A stretch of 64,000 bases of DNA from an uncultured Clostridia bacterium (GTDB taxonomy: Bacteria; Bacillota; Clostridia; Oscillospirales; Acutalibacteraceae). The notes below the pieces were generated by a model. It was not told where the DNA came from and did no database searches. It saw nothing but the letters and a program-made list of their open reading frames with translations. The position numbers and the translations under genes are program-made. Location: the NCBI GenBank assembly GCA_937916395.1, contig CALFTN010000051.1, positions 16,917 to 80,916 of the forward strand. The letters are read 5' to 3'. Shown here piece after piece: positions 33,734 through 42,555 of the stretch; position 1 is the first letter of the stretch; every line of letters begins with the position of its first letter.

Positions 33734-33752
33734 ATAAAAGCAAAAAACGAAA

Positions 33753-34370
33753 CTAAAGAAATTCAGTTAATACAACTGTTGTCATAATATGTATATTTTT
33801 TATTTGGTTATCGCTTAAGCCACTGTTTGGGATTGAATGATGAACTTCATTTACATCATCTAATAAAGAAGAAAAATAAGAATTATGACACTGTTCGGAA
33901 AGAATTTGATACAACTTATATAGTGTAAGGTTTGTATTGTTAGAACTTTTTTCTCCAATGTCCTGCGCCATTTCTGAGATAGTCGGTCTTTTGTTTTTAT
34001 TTTTGTTGTATCGTTTTTCTCCAAACAGTTCTTCTTTTTTTACAATAGATTGTTTTCGATTAAGTTCTTCAAAATCTATAGTCAGTCCAAGATACCCTTC
34101 AGCATCATGAGGTTTTTTCAACAAGTATAAAAATTCAATCAGTTGTTCCAACATATTCCTAATAATCAGGTTGCCATTCCGTCGCAAAAAAGTTTCGTCC
34201 TCTGAATGATTATTAAGAAAAAACACATCTTCGGTAAAATGTTTGATAAAATTCATTTTCACCCAACAAATATGTTCTTTATCAGTTCCGGCAGAAGCAT
34301 CAAGTTCTTGTACCGAAATTGTTATTGCCTGTGCTAATGCCTCTATAATCGCTGCATCAATCTTTCCCAT
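33753..34370 (-). CDS. Hypothetical helical protein of the tRNA-Pro islet (DUF5677-like pattern)
   Basis: 205 residues, predicted largely helical, no membrane segment or signal. The segments RNMLEQLIEFLYLLKKP and YKLYQILSEQCHNSYF recall the layout of the DUF5677-type proteins, in which an arginine-started helix and a Tyr...Ser...His helix line one pocket. The RxxxxH motif of HEPN ribonucleases is not present. AGGGAGA stands before the ATG. The codon use and AT content are like the neighbours. It shares the islet with the trypsin-like protease and is separated from it by a terminator. I do not assign a function; the family resemblance is weak. Confidence 0.5.
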   Translation of the reverse strand: MGKIDAAIIEALAQAITISVQELDASAGTDKEHICWVKMNFIKHFTEDVFFLNNHSEDETFLRRNGNLIIRNMLEQLIEFLYLLKKPHDAEGYLGLTIDFEELNRKQSIVKKEELFGEKRYNKNKNKRPTISEMAQDIGEKSSNNTNLTLYKLYQILSEQCHNSYFSSLLDDVNEVHHSIPNSGLSDNQIKNIHIMTTVVLTEFL

Positions 34371-34439
34371 AATGTGTCTCCCTGTTGATAACTTTTAAAA
34401 AGCCGCAAATTTGGTCAAAGTATCGATATTATCAATCAC

Positions 34440-34470
34440 GCCAAAAGCCACATCAAACAAAGCTTTTGGC
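34440..34470 (-). repeat. 9-bp inverted repeat upstream of the DUF5677-like gene
   Basis: GCCAAAAGC (34440-34448) and GCTTTTGGC (34462-34470) lie between the protease gene's terminator and the next gene. It may be a second terminator element or an operator. Confidence 0.4.
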
Positions 34471-34475
34471 AGCAA

Positions 34476-34511
34476 AAAACAGCACATATCCCTTGATTAC
34501 TGTGTTGTTTT
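34476..34511 (-). terminator. Terminator at the end of the trypsin-like protease gene
   Basis: An 11-bp stem (34476-34486 with 34501-34511, one G-T pair) overlaps the stop codon; a T run follows in the minus direction. Confidence 0.75.
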
Positions 34512-35736
34512 ACCAATAAGCAGTTAATGTACCTTCGTTTTCGTATTCTACAGTATATCCTAGCATTTCTAAAATCGCACCGAAATCATCTGTTTCATAT
34601 TTAGTATCAAAATAATCAAAAATATCTTCTTTGTTATCCTTATGAATTTCAGACCAATCGTAATTGCCTATGAGATAGAGTATTAGTGATTTTTCTGCGG
34701 CATCTAATGGATACTCCTCAACAATATTAAACATTTCATCTTTGTTATCACATAACGAAATATCAGTAGTGACAATCGAATATTGGTATATATCTAAAAC
34801 TTTGAGATTAACAAAAAATTCCGGAACACTCCAATTATCAACGTTTTTGGCGATATTAGTTCTATCAAAATTCATTGTTTCTAATTCTGCTATCCGCTTA
34901 TAAATATCTTGCTTAACTTCATTAGAAAAATTGTCGTATGTGTTATACCAATCATCAGACAATGTATTTTCAAGTTTGCCTTCAATACTTGTTAACATAT
35001 ACCAATCTGCCAGTGAATTTACAGAGTAATATTTATTACCTAAACCATAATTGAAATTTGTATTTAAGACAGTATAATCATTGTTTTTTAAGCTATTATA
35101 CATTCTGCTTAAATAATCAACACTAATAGCATAGTTCAAGTTTTGTGCATCATCAGCATTATATCTAGCATAAGTAACGCCAATAACTTTGTTGAATTTG
35201 TTTAATAAAACACCTCCACTACTGCCAGGGGAAATAGGTGCAGTGATTCTTATTTCATAATCATTGTCAGCATTACTGATAATACCTGTTGAAACAGTGT
35301 TTAATTCACCCTTAGGACTACCAATTGCTGTTACAGAATCTCCTGCTTTTAAATGTGTAGCGTTTCCTACAGAGATGGGTTTAAACTTAAAGTCACCGCT
35401 TAGTATCGATAGATCGTTTTCTTCGTTGAAAATTAAAACATCACTAATAGGATATTCTTTATTTTCGTCAGAGATAATTTTAATTTTATAGGCACCCTCA
35501 ATTACATGAAAATTTGTTACTATGTAATCTGGTTTATAAGCACAAAAACCACTGCCTGTAGAAATTTGATTATTGTATTTATCATAAACCTCAATCATAA
35601 CAACAGAATCTTTTATTGATTCAATATTTTTAGGTGCGAAAATTATTAAAGGCAAAATTGCAAAAACAACTACTAAGAAAGAAATCAGTATTATTTTGCT
35701 TTTCGAATTTTTCTTTCTAGTATTTATATTTTCCAT
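34510..35736 (-). CDS. Membrane-anchored trypsin-like serine protease (S1C-type)
   Basis: 408 residues. A basic N-terminus (TRKKNSKSK) leads to one membrane helix at about residues 14-34, so the bulk lies outside the cytoplasm or is tethered to the membrane. The protease domain has GSGFCAYKPDYIVTNFHVIEG (catalytic His), ENDLSIL (Asp) and APISPGSSGGVL (Ser), all three triad residues present. The PDZ domains of HtrA are absent; a helical domain of about 190 residues follows, with no known family. The gene is expressed from its own promoter and ends at a hairpin. It lies in the islet bounded by tRNA-Pro sequences, which suggests transfer, but its composition resembles the rest of the window. Confidence 0.8.
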   Translation of the reverse strand: MENINTRKKNSKSKIILISFLVVVFAILPLIIFAPKNIESIKDSVVMIEVYDKYNNQISTGSGFCAYKPDYIVTNFHVIEGAYKIKIISDENKEYPISDVLIFNEENDLSILSGDFKFKPISVGNATHLKAGDSVTAIGSPKGELNTVSTGIISNADNDYEIRITAPISPGSSGGVLLNKFNKVIGVTYARYNADDAQNLNYAISVDYLSRMYNSLKNNDYTVLNTNFNYGLGNKYYSVNSLADWYMLTSIEGKLENTLSDDWYNTYDNFSNEVKQDIYKRIAELETMNFDRTNIAKNVDNWSVPEFFVNLKVLDIYQYSIVTTDISLCDNKDEMFNIVEEYPLDAAEKSLILYLIGNYDWSEIHKDNKEDIFDYFDTKYETDDFGAILEMLGYTVEYENEGTLTAYW

Positions 35737-35754
35737 AGCATCACTTCCGCTAAA

Positions 35755-35783
35755 ATTATAACATATCGGCTTTTACAAATCAA
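35755..35783 (-). promoter_or_regulatory. Sigma-A promoter of the protease gene
   Basis: TTGATT (35778-35783), a 17-base spacer and TATAAT (35755-35760) on the minus strand, about 20 bases before the ATG. Confidence 0.75.
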
Positions 35784-35792
35784 TATAATAAG

Positions 35793-35832
35793 AAATTTCC
35801 GAACTCAACCCAAAGGTCAAATTCGGAAATTT
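35793..35832. repeat. 11-bp inverted repeat between the tRNA-Pro and the protease gene
   Basis: AAATTTCCGAA (35793-35803) pairs perfectly with TTCGGAAATTT (35822-35832). A second stem, CGGGAT/ATCCCG (35836-35841 with 35864-35869), is followed by five T and could terminate plus-strand reads. Confidence 0.6.
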
Positions 35833-35922
35833 GATCGGGATACCAATATCGTAATCAAGCGGAATCCCGTTTTTAATGAATGATGAATATTGAATAATGG
35901 AGAATGAATAGTACAAAATCAA

Positions 35923-35950
35923 AAATCCGCCGATTTTCATCAGCGGATTT
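35923..35950 (-). terminator. Terminator of tRNA-Pro
   Basis: AAATCCGC (35923-35930) pairs with GCGGATTT (35943-35950) directly after the tRNA CCA end in the minus direction, followed by T-rich sequence. Confidence 0.6.
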
Positions 35951-35956
35951 CCGATT

Positions 35957-36032
35957 TTGGTCGGAGTGAAGAGACTCGAACTCCCGACATTCTGGTCCCA
36001 AACCAGACGCGCTACCAACTGCGCTACACCCC
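35957..36032 (-). tRNA. tRNA-Pro, anticodon TGG, CCA end encoded
   Basis: A 76-base cloverleaf on the minus strand. The acceptor stem CGGGGTG pairs with CACTCCG (one G-T), the D arm contains GTAGCGCAGTTGGTAGCGC, the anticodon arm is TCTGG-TTTGGGA-CCAGA with anticodon TGG, and the T arm is GGGAG-TTCGAGT-CTCTT with one wobble. The encoded ACCA completes the 3' end. Its 21 last bases recur at 33405-33425. Confidence 0.95.
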
Positions 36033-36135
36033 GATTGAAGATTATGTCTTCAAAGCATTGATATTATAGCGAATAATGTTTTAATTGTCAATAGTAAATT
36101 TGAAAAAAGTTTTAAAAAATTGAAACCACAAAAAG

Positions 36136-36927
36136 TTAATTGCTTTTTGTGGCTTCATTTATATCATTTTCATTTGTTTTGCTTTCTTCTTTTTTGGCTG
36201 TTTCCAAAAATCCGGGCATTTCTCCTGGTTTAGTGCTGTATTCACTTGAAAAAGCAGCGCCTTTATTTTGAATTTCAGGTGGTTTAAAAGCTTTTAAGAA
36301 CTTTGGCAATTCTATTTTCCTTTTTTCCTCGTCTGATTTTTCTTTGTTATTCTTTACAAAACGCCTTTTTCTTACATCTAAAAGAGCCGCAAAGGATGCT
36401 ACTACAAGTAAAAGATTGCCTTCCCAGAATGCTAACTCAACTAATAAAACTGTTGTGGGTGTTCTATAAACTATGGTCTGATTGCCATTTTCAACTTTTG
36501 TTATAGTATTCACAAATCCGAATTTATTTGTTAAAACATAGCATACACCGTCGTTGGTTGCTATAACCTTGCGATTTTTAAGCTCCGCAATATTCGTAGC
36601 ACCTTTTTCAGAAAATGTTAAAGGCTTTCCGTCCTGAGAAAATACAAATCTCGCATTTTGGGTATAAACAACGATATTGTCATCCTGGTTAACAGAAAGT
36701 GCATAATCCGTTTTTAAAGGCAATTCAAACGAAAACATCTTCTCGTTATTCACCCACCCAGTAACCGCTGTATTATCACCTATAACAATTACGCCCTCAC
36801 TTGTTACAGCAAAGCCGTTAAAATCGGTTGGTACAATTCCCCCTACTTTTGTAACAATCGGCATAAAAATTAAAATCATCGAGAGAATTATAAACGGCTT
36901 TAATTTTCTTATATATTTAAAATCCAT
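36136..36927 (-). CDS. Membrane protein of unknown function downstream of argS
   Basis: 263 residues with an N-terminal hydrophobic segment (PFIILSMILIFMPIVTKVGG) and a second at about residues 165-185 (LLVELAFWEGNLLLVVASFAALL). Between them lie repeated short strands (GFAVTSEGVIVIGDN, NIVVYTQNARFVFSQDGKP, NRKVIATNDGVCYVL) with the look of part of a beta-propeller, placed outside the cell. The C-terminal 75 residues are charged and cytoplasmic. I do not recognise the family. It follows argS after five bases and so is at the end of the ddl-argS operon. Confidence 0.65.
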   Translation of the reverse strand: MDFKYIRKLKPFIILSMILIFMPIVTKVGGIVPTDFNGFAVTSEGVIVIGDNTAVTGWVNNEKMFSFELPLKTDYALSVNQDDNIVVYTQNARFVFSQDGKPLTFSEKGATNIAELKNRKVIATNDGVCYVLTNKFGFVNTITKVENGNQTIVYRTPTTVLLVELAFWEGNLLLVVASFAALLDVRKRRFVKNNKEKSDEEKRKIELPKFLKAFKPPEIQNKGAAFSSEYSTKPGEMPGFLETAKKEESKTNENDINEATKSN

Positions 36928-36932
36928 TGTTA

Positions 36933-38678
36933 TTACATGCTTTCAGGAGCTTGAATTTTAAGCATAGAAAGAACATTTTTCATTGTATTTCTTACACAAT
37001 TGCAAAGGAAAATTCTTGCTTGCATCAAGCTTTCGTCATCTGTCATAACACGCTGAGCATTATAAAATCTATGGAACTTTGTAGCAAGCTCTCCTGCATA
37101 ATGTGTAATTTTTGCTGGGTCATAAGTGTTAGCTGCAAGAATAATTAAGCCTGTAAGTGAAGCTAAGTGGCTGATTAAATCTTTTTCTTCAGGTGAAGAA
37201 AGGAGCATAAGCTCTTCTTTTGAAGGCTTTCTGATTTTAACACCCTCGTTCTGGAGCTTTCTTAAAATACTACAAATTCTTGCGTGTGCATATTGGCAGT
37301 AATAAACTGGGTTCTGGTTAGACTGTTCAACTGCAAGACCTAAGTCAAAATCCATAGCACTGCCAGCTTCACGCATATTAAATAAAAATCTTACTGCATC
37401 TATAGGAACTTCGTCGAGTAAATCAACGAGTGTAATTGCTTTACCAGTTCTCTTTGACATTTTAACAGCTTGTCCATCTTTCATAAGGTTAACGAGCTGC
37501 ATTAAAACAACGTCAAGTCTGTCACCATCAATTCCGACTGCTTCCATAGCACCCTTCATTCTTGCAACGTGACCGTGGTGGTCTGCACCCCAGACGTCAA
37601 TAGCCTTATCAAATCCACGTTTTAAGAGTTTGTTTCTGTGATACGCAATATCTGCTGCAAAATATGTTGGGTTACCATTCTGACGAATAAGAACGTCGTC
37701 TTTTAATTCAAGTTTTTCAATATCTTCGTCTGACTTACCCTGTTTTTTAAGAATTTCAGTCTGAATTTCTTTATTTTTATACCAGAGTGCACCGTCTTTT
37801 TCATAAGTATGACCATTTTTCTTTAAAATGTCGATTGTTTCTTGTAATTCACCGCCGTTATGAAGAGAAAGCTCTGAGAACCAAAGGTCATAGTCAATTC
37901 TGTATTTTTCCATTGCACCCTTCATTGTTTCAATGTTTTTAGGTAATGCAAATTCTACAAGTGCCTTTCTTCTTACTTCTTCTGTTTCTTTAAGATATTT
38001 ATCTCCATAAACATCAATAAATTCCTGTGCTCTTACCTTAATATCTTCACCATGATAACTATCTTCAGGGAGCTCAATTGCATCTTCACCCAAAAGAAGC
38101 TGTTGGTAACGAACATCTAATGAAAGACCAAATTTATCAATCTGATTACCGGCATCATTCACATAGAATTCTCTTGCAACCTCATAGCCAGCCCACTCTA
38201 AAACTGCTGCAAGGCAGTCACCAAGAGCACCACCACGAGCATTACCCATGTGCATAGGGCCAGTTGGATTTGCAGAAACAAATTCAACATTTATTTTTTT
38301 ACCCTTACCAAAATCGCTTTTTCCGTAGTTATCGCCCAAAGCATCTATATCTGAAAGAACATCTGCATAAAAATCATTCTTTAAGAAAAAGTTTATAAAC
38401 CCAGGACCTGCGATTTCACATTTTTCAAAATATGTGTTATTCAAATCAATTTTATTCTGAATTTCTTCTGCAATTTTTCTTGGTGGCATTCTTAAAGCCT
38501 TTGAGAGCATAAATGCAGCATTTGCTGAATAGTCACCATTATTTCTGTCTGCAGGAATTTCTGTTTTGAACTGAGGAATTTCTGCTTCAATAAATGTGCC
38601 GTCTGCCATATTCGCCTTTAAGGCAGCGGTTACTGAATCTATAATTTGTTTTTCTGCAATACTAACTATTTTTGACAT
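36933..38678 (-). CDS. argS: Arginyl-tRNA synthetase ArgS
   Basis: Charges tRNA-Arg with arginine. The 581-residue class I synthetase has an N-terminal Add-1 domain, the HIGH-like motif HMGN in PTGPMHMGNARGGALGD (about residues 137-140), and the KMSK motif in AVKMSKRTGK (about 383-386). The C-terminal helical domain (YCQYAHARICSILRKL, then KFHRFYNAQRVM) binds the anticodon. Length is normal. It follows the YwiB-like gene by four bases, as in Bacillus where ywiB precedes argS. Confidence 0.97.
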   Translation of the reverse strand: MSKIVSIAEKQIIDSVTAALKANMADGTFIEAEIPQFKTEIPADRNNGDYSANAAFMLSKALRMPPRKIAEEIQNKIDLNNTYFEKCEIAGPGFINFFLKNDFYADVLSDIDALGDNYGKSDFGKGKKINVEFVSANPTGPMHMGNARGGALGDCLAAVLEWAGYEVAREFYVNDAGNQIDKFGLSLDVRYQQLLLGEDAIELPEDSYHGEDIKVRAQEFIDVYGDKYLKETEEVRRKALVEFALPKNIETMKGAMEKYRIDYDLWFSELSLHNGGELQETIDILKKNGHTYEKDGALWYKNKEIQTEILKKQGKSDEDIEKLELKDDVLIRQNGNPTYFAADIAYHRNKLLKRGFDKAIDVWGADHHGHVARMKGAMEAVGIDGDRLDVVLMQLVNLMKDGQAVKMSKRTGKAITLVDLLDEVPIDAVRFLFNMREAGSAMDFDLGLAVEQSNQNPVYYCQYAHARICSILRKLQNEGVKIRKPSKEELMLLSSPEEKDLISHLASLTGLIILAANTYDPAKITHYAGELATKFHRFYNAQRVMTDDESLMQARIFLCNCVRNTMKNVLSMLKIQAPESM

Positions 38679-38682
38679 ATTA

Positions 38683-39108
38683 TCACCTTTTAACCTTTAC
38701 CATAACGGTTACAGTATTTTCTGCAACCATACTTGAATTAAAATCTATTGTATATCTGAGTTTTATTTTCCCACCATGGTCACCTAAGTTATTAAACACG
38801 CTGCTTGCAAAAACGCCCATCATAATAGAGCCTGCAGGAGTATCGTAGTAACACGAGTGGCGTTTATTTTTTTCAATTATAAATTGTGAATTGTAGTTGC
38901 CTCTGCGTGTTATTGTAACCTTTTCAGGAGAATCGAGTGAAATGGTTGTTACAGAGCCTTCCATCTCTTCGTCAATTTCTTTATATTCTATCACGTAACC
39001 ATTGTCTGTTTTTTCGAAAGTACCCTGTGCATTAATTTCAAGCACATCGCTCTCATTATCTTCAGTAGTCTGAACGGTTACAAATTTTACTATAGCATCA
39101 TTTTTCAT
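38683..39108 (-). CDS. YwiB-like DUF1934 protein
   Basis: 141 residues with a lipocalin-like (calycin) beta-barrel pattern of alternating short strands. Recognisable are GYVIEYKEIDEEMEGSVTTISL, VTITRRGNYNSQFIIEKNKRHSCYYDTPAG and LRYTIDFNSSMVAENTVTVMVK. The family is DUF1934, named for Bacillus YwiB; its function is not known. The ATG overlaps the stop of ddl by 11 bases and its stop lies four bases before argS, so translation of the three is coupled. Confidence 0.85.
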   Translation of the reverse strand: MKNDAIVKFVTVQTTEDNESDVLEINAQGTFEKTDNGYVIEYKEIDEEMEGSVTTISLDSPEKVTITRRGNYNSQFIIEKNKRHSCYYDTPAGSIMMGVFASSVFNNLGDHGGKIKLRYTIDFNSSMVAENTVTVMVKVKR

Positions 39109-40156
39109 TATGTTTTTCTTCTGCGTACGCTAATAATCTATCAATAAGCTCACTATAAGGTACGCCAACCTTTGCAAAGAGTTTTGGGAACATACTTATT
39201 GATGTAAACCCAGGAAGAGTATTTAACTCATTAAGACAAATTCTACCATCTTCTAAAAGGAAGAAATCAACACGTGAAAGTCCTGAGCAATTAAGTGCGA
39301 GATAAGCCTTTTTTGCTGCTTCCTGAACTTTCAACTCTACGCCCTCTGGAAGCTGAGCTGGAATTGCAAGACCAGTTGAGTCATTTATGTATTTTGCTTC
39401 ATAATCATAAAATTCTGCAGTTGGTAAAATCTCACCAACACAAGAAGCAACCGGCTCGTCGTTACCCATAACCGCACATTCAATTTCTCGACCAACCAAA
39501 GTTTCTTCTAAAACAACTTTTCTGTCTTCTTTAAATGCAATCTCTAATGCCTTTTCTAATTCTTCTTCGTTATGTGCTTTTGTAATACCAACAGAGGAAC
39601 CGGCATTTGCAGGTTTTACAAAAATTGGGAATTTTAAATAATCAACCGCCGATTTTAAATCCACCTTGTTATTATCAAGCTCATATTTTGTGAAAGCCAC
39701 CCATTTTGCCTGTGGAATTCCTGCGGCATCACAAATTGTATTTGTAATTGCTTTATCCATACACATTGCACCAGCAATTGGTGTGCAACCAACGTATGCG
39801 ATATCTGCCATTTCAAATATTCCCTGAATTGTACCATCCTCACCATTTTTGCCGTGCATAACCGGGAAGATAATATCAATTTTGATTTTCTCTATAATAT
39901 CACCCTTGAAAACCAAAAGCGATTTTTCGCTTTTATCTGGTGAAATAATTGCAGAAACCGTGTTTTTCTCCCAAGTGTTATTTTCAATACTGTCAATATC
40001 GCCATCATAAAAAAGCCAGCGACCATCCTTTGTAATACCTAATGTATAAACATTATATTTTTCTCTGTTTATGTTTCGTAAAACTGATGCTGATGAACGA
40101 AGTGAAACTTCATATTCACTTGAAGCACCGCCGAAAATCACAAGAACATTTTTCAA
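39098..40156 (-). CDS. ddl: D-alanine-D-alanine ligase
   Basis: Joins two D-alanines for the peptidoglycan stem peptide. ATP-grasp enzyme of 352 residues with N-terminal VLVIFGGASSEYEVSLRSSASVL, MHGKNGEDGTIQG in the middle, IFVKPANAGSSVGITK for the ATP loop, and the catalytic RVDFFLLEDGRICLNELNTLPGFT near the end. The Glu in EVSLRS activates the first D-Ala. The start is uncertain: the TTG at 40156 lies five bases after AAGGTGA, whereas the in-frame GTG at 40165 is part of that site. It is the first gene of the ddl-ywiB-argS operon and has its own promoter. Confidence 0.93.
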   Translation of the reverse strand: MKNVLVIFGGASSEYEVSLRSSASVLRNINREKYNVYTLGITKDGRWLFYDGDIDSIENNTWEKNTVSAIISPDKSEKSLLVFKGDIIEKIKIDIIFPVMHGKNGEDGTIQGIFEMADIAYVGCTPIAGAMCMDKAITNTICDAAGIPQAKWVAFTKYELDNNKVDLKSAVDYLKFPIFVKPANAGSSVGITKAHNEEELEKALEIAFKEDRKVVLEETLVGREIECAVMGNDEPVASCVGEILPTAEFYDYEAKYINDSTGLAIPAQLPEGVELKVQEAAKKAYLALNCSGLSRVDFFLLEDGRICLNELNTLPGFTSISMFPKLFAKVGVPYSELIDRLLAYAEEKHNEK

Positions 40157-40207
40157 AATAATCACCTTGATTTGCTATTTTTTTTAGAACATAAAAATAC
40201 AGTCTAA

Positions 40208-40236
40208 ATTTTACCATAAAATTTTTATTAAATCAA
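40208..40236 (-). promoter_or_regulatory. Sigma-A promoter of ddl-argS
   Basis: TTGATT (40231-40236), 17-base spacer, TAAAAT (40208-40213), minus strand. Confidence 0.65.
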
Positions 40237-40268
40237 TCATAAAATACTATGATATTTTAAGAATAGTG

Positions 40269-40297
40269 TTTACCTTTTCTATAAAAAATGCTACAAT
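40269..40297 (+). promoter_or_regulatory. Sigma-A promoter of deoC
   Basis: TTTACC (40269-40274), 17-base spacer, TACAAT (40292-40297), with about 25 bases of leader before the ATG. Confidence 0.55.
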
Positions 40298-40329
40298 ATA
40301 CCTAATAAAATATAAAGGGGCAAATTTTA

Positions 40330-40995
40330 ATGGAAATCAAAGATATTCTGAAATATGTTGACCACACACTTTTAAAGCAGGATTCAACATGGGAGCAAAT
40401 GAAAGTTATTTGTGACGACGCTATAAAATTTTCTACTGCAAGTGTTTGTGTGCCACCATCATTTGTTAAACAATGTAAAGACTACTGTGGCGATAAAATG
40501 AAAATTTGCACAGTTATTGGTTTCCCAAACGGTTACAACACAACTGCCACCAAAGTTTTTGAAACAGAGGATGCTATTAAAAACGGTGCAGACGAAATTG
40601 ATATGGTTATTAACATTGGCTGGGCAAAAGAAAAGAAATTCGATTTAATTAAAGAAGAAATTCAGGCTATTAAAAAAGCTTGTGGCAATAAAATTCTGAA
40701 GGTTATTATTGAAACATGTCTTTTAAATAATGAAGAAAAAATTATGATGTGTAAAATTGTAACCGAAGCAGGTGCAGATTTTATAAAAACTTCAACCGGA
40801 TTTTCTGTCGGTGGTGCTACAAGAGAGGATATTAAGCTCTTTAGTGAAAATATCGGTGAAAATGTAAAAATGAAGGCTGCTGGTGGTATTGCTTCACTCT
40901 GTGATGCAGAAGACTTTTTGAATTTGGGTGCGAAAAGACTTGGTACTTCAAGAATAGTATCAATTGCAAAAAGCGAACAAGGTAGCGGATATTGA
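40330..40995 (+). CDS. deoC: Deoxyribose-phosphate aldolase DeoC
   Basis: Splits 2-deoxyribose-5-phosphate into acetaldehyde and glyceraldehyde-3-phosphate in deoxynucleoside breakdown. The 221-residue class I aldolase has the Schiff-base Lys in [10 protein letters not shown] (about residue 155), the catalytic DHTLLK near the N-terminus and the MKAAGGIAS strand with the second lysine. The ATG follows AAAGGGG. Other deo genes are absent from the window. It is monocistronic or leads into the membrane protein gene 24 bases on. Confidence 0.95.
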   Translation: MEIKDILKYVDHTLLKQDSTWEQMKVICDDAIKFSTASVCVPPSFVKQCKDYCGDKMKICTVIGFPNGYNTTATKVFETEDAIKNGADEIDMVINIGWAKEKKFDLIKEEIQAIKKACGNKILKVIIETCLLNNEEKIMMCKIVTEAGADFIKTSTGFSVGGATREDIKLFSENIGENVKMKAAGGIASLCDAEDFLNLGAKRLGTSRIVSIAKSEQGSGY

Positions 40996-41019
40996 TATTT
41001 TGTAAAAGGGGAGAGATTT

Positions 41020-42555
41020 ATGGGATTAAAAAGTACGCTTAAACTGAATATGGAAATCTGTTATGTTCCTGTTGCAAAGCTCAAAGATGTTCAGGAAATG
41101 ATGGCAAACTGGAACTATAACAATAAACTTATAAAATGTTGCTCCATTGCTTCAATTGCCGTGTCAGTTATGAATATGGTTTATCTGAATTTTACTGATT
41201 CAGATTTTGCTATACTTATGTGCATCATAGCTGATTTAATAATGGCTATTTTGGCTTTTATGGTAAATAAGAGCAACAAAATTATTTATTATTTATCTTT
41301 TATAGGGACGATGCTGTTCTCCTTTTCGGCTTCCTTTATTGACTTAGAAATACTCACTTTACCTATTGCGATTGCATTATCATTGCCATTTTTATTTTCA
41401 TGCTTTTTTTCGTATAAGGCTATTTATAACTACGAAGAGGTTTTTCTCAGATTAAAGGAGCGAAAAGGCTTTCCACACTTTGTTTTCAGCACGGCAGATA
41501 TGTATGCCGACAAAATGTATTTAAAAGACAAGCAAGAACCTACAATTGCAGAAAAAAGAGTTAAAGCATCTTTCAATTCATTTAATGAGGAGCAGGAAAT
41601 AACCGACGAAGAAACAAAGCGAATGAATACTCTTCGTTATGAGGAATTAAAGCAACATAAGCAGAATGTTTCATCCAGTGAATATTTTGACGCTAAAGAG
41701 GTTAAACATTCTGTTGACCCAAACAAAAAATACAAATATAGGCTTTCTCTTTTTGGAACTGATTTTATTATTCCACACGATGATGTTAAATCATCTACAA
41801 AAGAAGAAAAACGCCGGTTGATGCGTTTATGGAATCAGATGATGGATAATTTATTCAATCACGAAGCTTTTATGATTATGCTTTTGCTTTTTGATATCAT
41901 TGTTATAAACTTCGGTGGTATGAATTTTTTAGCTTTGATTTATCTTCCGATTCTTGTTATTTACATATTCGGAACAAACTTAGTCAAGCTGAATAAACGT
42001 AAAGGCTTTGTTGTTACTGTTGGTTGCGAGTGTGCTTTTCTGGCATCAATTTTATACCCTAATATGCACATAATTTCGGTTGGTGTTGTCACAATTACTT
42101 TTGCTTACTTTGCAATTTTCATTTTACCTGGACTTATAAAATGGCTTGTTAATTATCCTCTTTATCAGAAGCTTTCAAAGGAAGAGGGCTTCCCATCATT
42201 TTTTGATACAAAAAAAGAGCTTTACGGCGACGATTTATATATAGTTGAAGAAATAAAGCCTTTACCAAAAAATCCGAAGCAAAAAGCAATTCTTATGAAT
42301 ATCGGTTATGACGAGGAAAAGGTAGATGAACGTATACTTAACTTCAACTACAAAGAAGCTAATAAGGAAAATGTTCCAAAAGAGAATACTGCCTGGAACG
42401 CATTCAACTATTTAGAGAACGACACAGAAAACTCTGCTTATGATGAATTCGCTATTTATGAAGAAATAAACAGAAAACGCAGAGAAGCAGAATTTAAAGA
42501 AGAAACTATTAAACCAAATAAAGAGATGGGACGTAGAAAAAAAGATGAAGACTAA
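41020..42555 (+). CDS. Polytopic membrane protein with internal duplication, unknown function
   Basis: 511 residues. It has two sets of membrane helices, about residues 40-130 and 280-390. Each set is followed by a similar cytoplasmic motif: LKERKGFPHFVFSTADMYADKMYLKD in the first and SKEEGFPSFFDTKKELYGDDLYIVEE in the second, sharing GFPxF, an aspartate-rich turn and YxDxxY. That points to a gene duplication within the protein. The middle and the C-terminus are charged (TAWNAFNYLEN, then KRREAEFKEE). I recognise no family. GGGGAGAG stands before the ATG. Its stop overlaps the sialidase-like gene by 11 bases. Confidence 0.65.
   Translation: MGLKSTLKLNMEICYVPVAKLKDVQEMMANWNYNNKLIKCCSIASIAVSVMNMVYLNFTDSDFAILMCIIADLIMAILAFMVNKSNKIIYYLSFIGTMLFSFSASFIDLEILTLPIAIALSLPFLFSCFFSYKAIYNYEEVFLRLKERKGFPHFVFSTADMYADKMYLKDKQEPTIAEKRVKASFNSFNEEQEITDEETKRMNTLRYEELKQHKQNVSSSEYFDAKEVKHSVDPNKKYKYRLSLFGTDFIIPHDDVKSSTKEEKRRLMRLWNQMMDNLFNHEAFMIMLLLFDIIVINFGGMNFLALIYLPILVIYIFGTNLVKLNKRKGFVVTVGCECAFLASILYPNMHIISVGVVTITFAYFAIFILPGLIKWLVNYPLYQKLSKEEGFPSFFDTKKELYGDDLYIVEEIKPLPKNPKQKAILMNIGYDEEKVDERILNFNYKEANKENVPKENTAWNAFNYLENDTENSAYDEFAIYEEINRKRREAEFKEETIKPNKEMGRRKKDED

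Larger units (their letters stand above)
33214..33752. other. Structured intergenic region with a displaced tRNA end and several hairpins
   Basis: 539 bases with no complete gene. In order it holds a terminator after pflA (33229-33276), a minus-strand terminator (33372-33401), a 23-base copy of the 3' end of the tRNA-Pro gene (33403-33425), a nested palindromic block (33416-33490), a bidirectional hairpin (33515-33549), an 11-bp inverted repeat at 33565-33575/33632-33642 enclosing a 16-base palindrome, and a short open frame at 33647-33733. Confidence 0.7.

Noticed and set aside
33753..34370. HEPN ribonuclease
   Set aside because: The layout is loosely similar, but the RxxxxH motif is not seen, so the call was left as unknown.
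34510..35736. HtrA/DegP protease with PDZ domain
   Set aside because: The trypsin-like triad is present, but no PDZ-like sequence follows; the C-terminal part is helical with no GLGI-type motif.
33565..35868. Second pair of element ends: similar 22-base segments at 33565-33586 and 35847-35868
   Set aside because: They share 19 of 22 bases around GTAATCAAGCG, which is notable, but they are not exact and have no target duplication, so I do not call them ends of a transposon.
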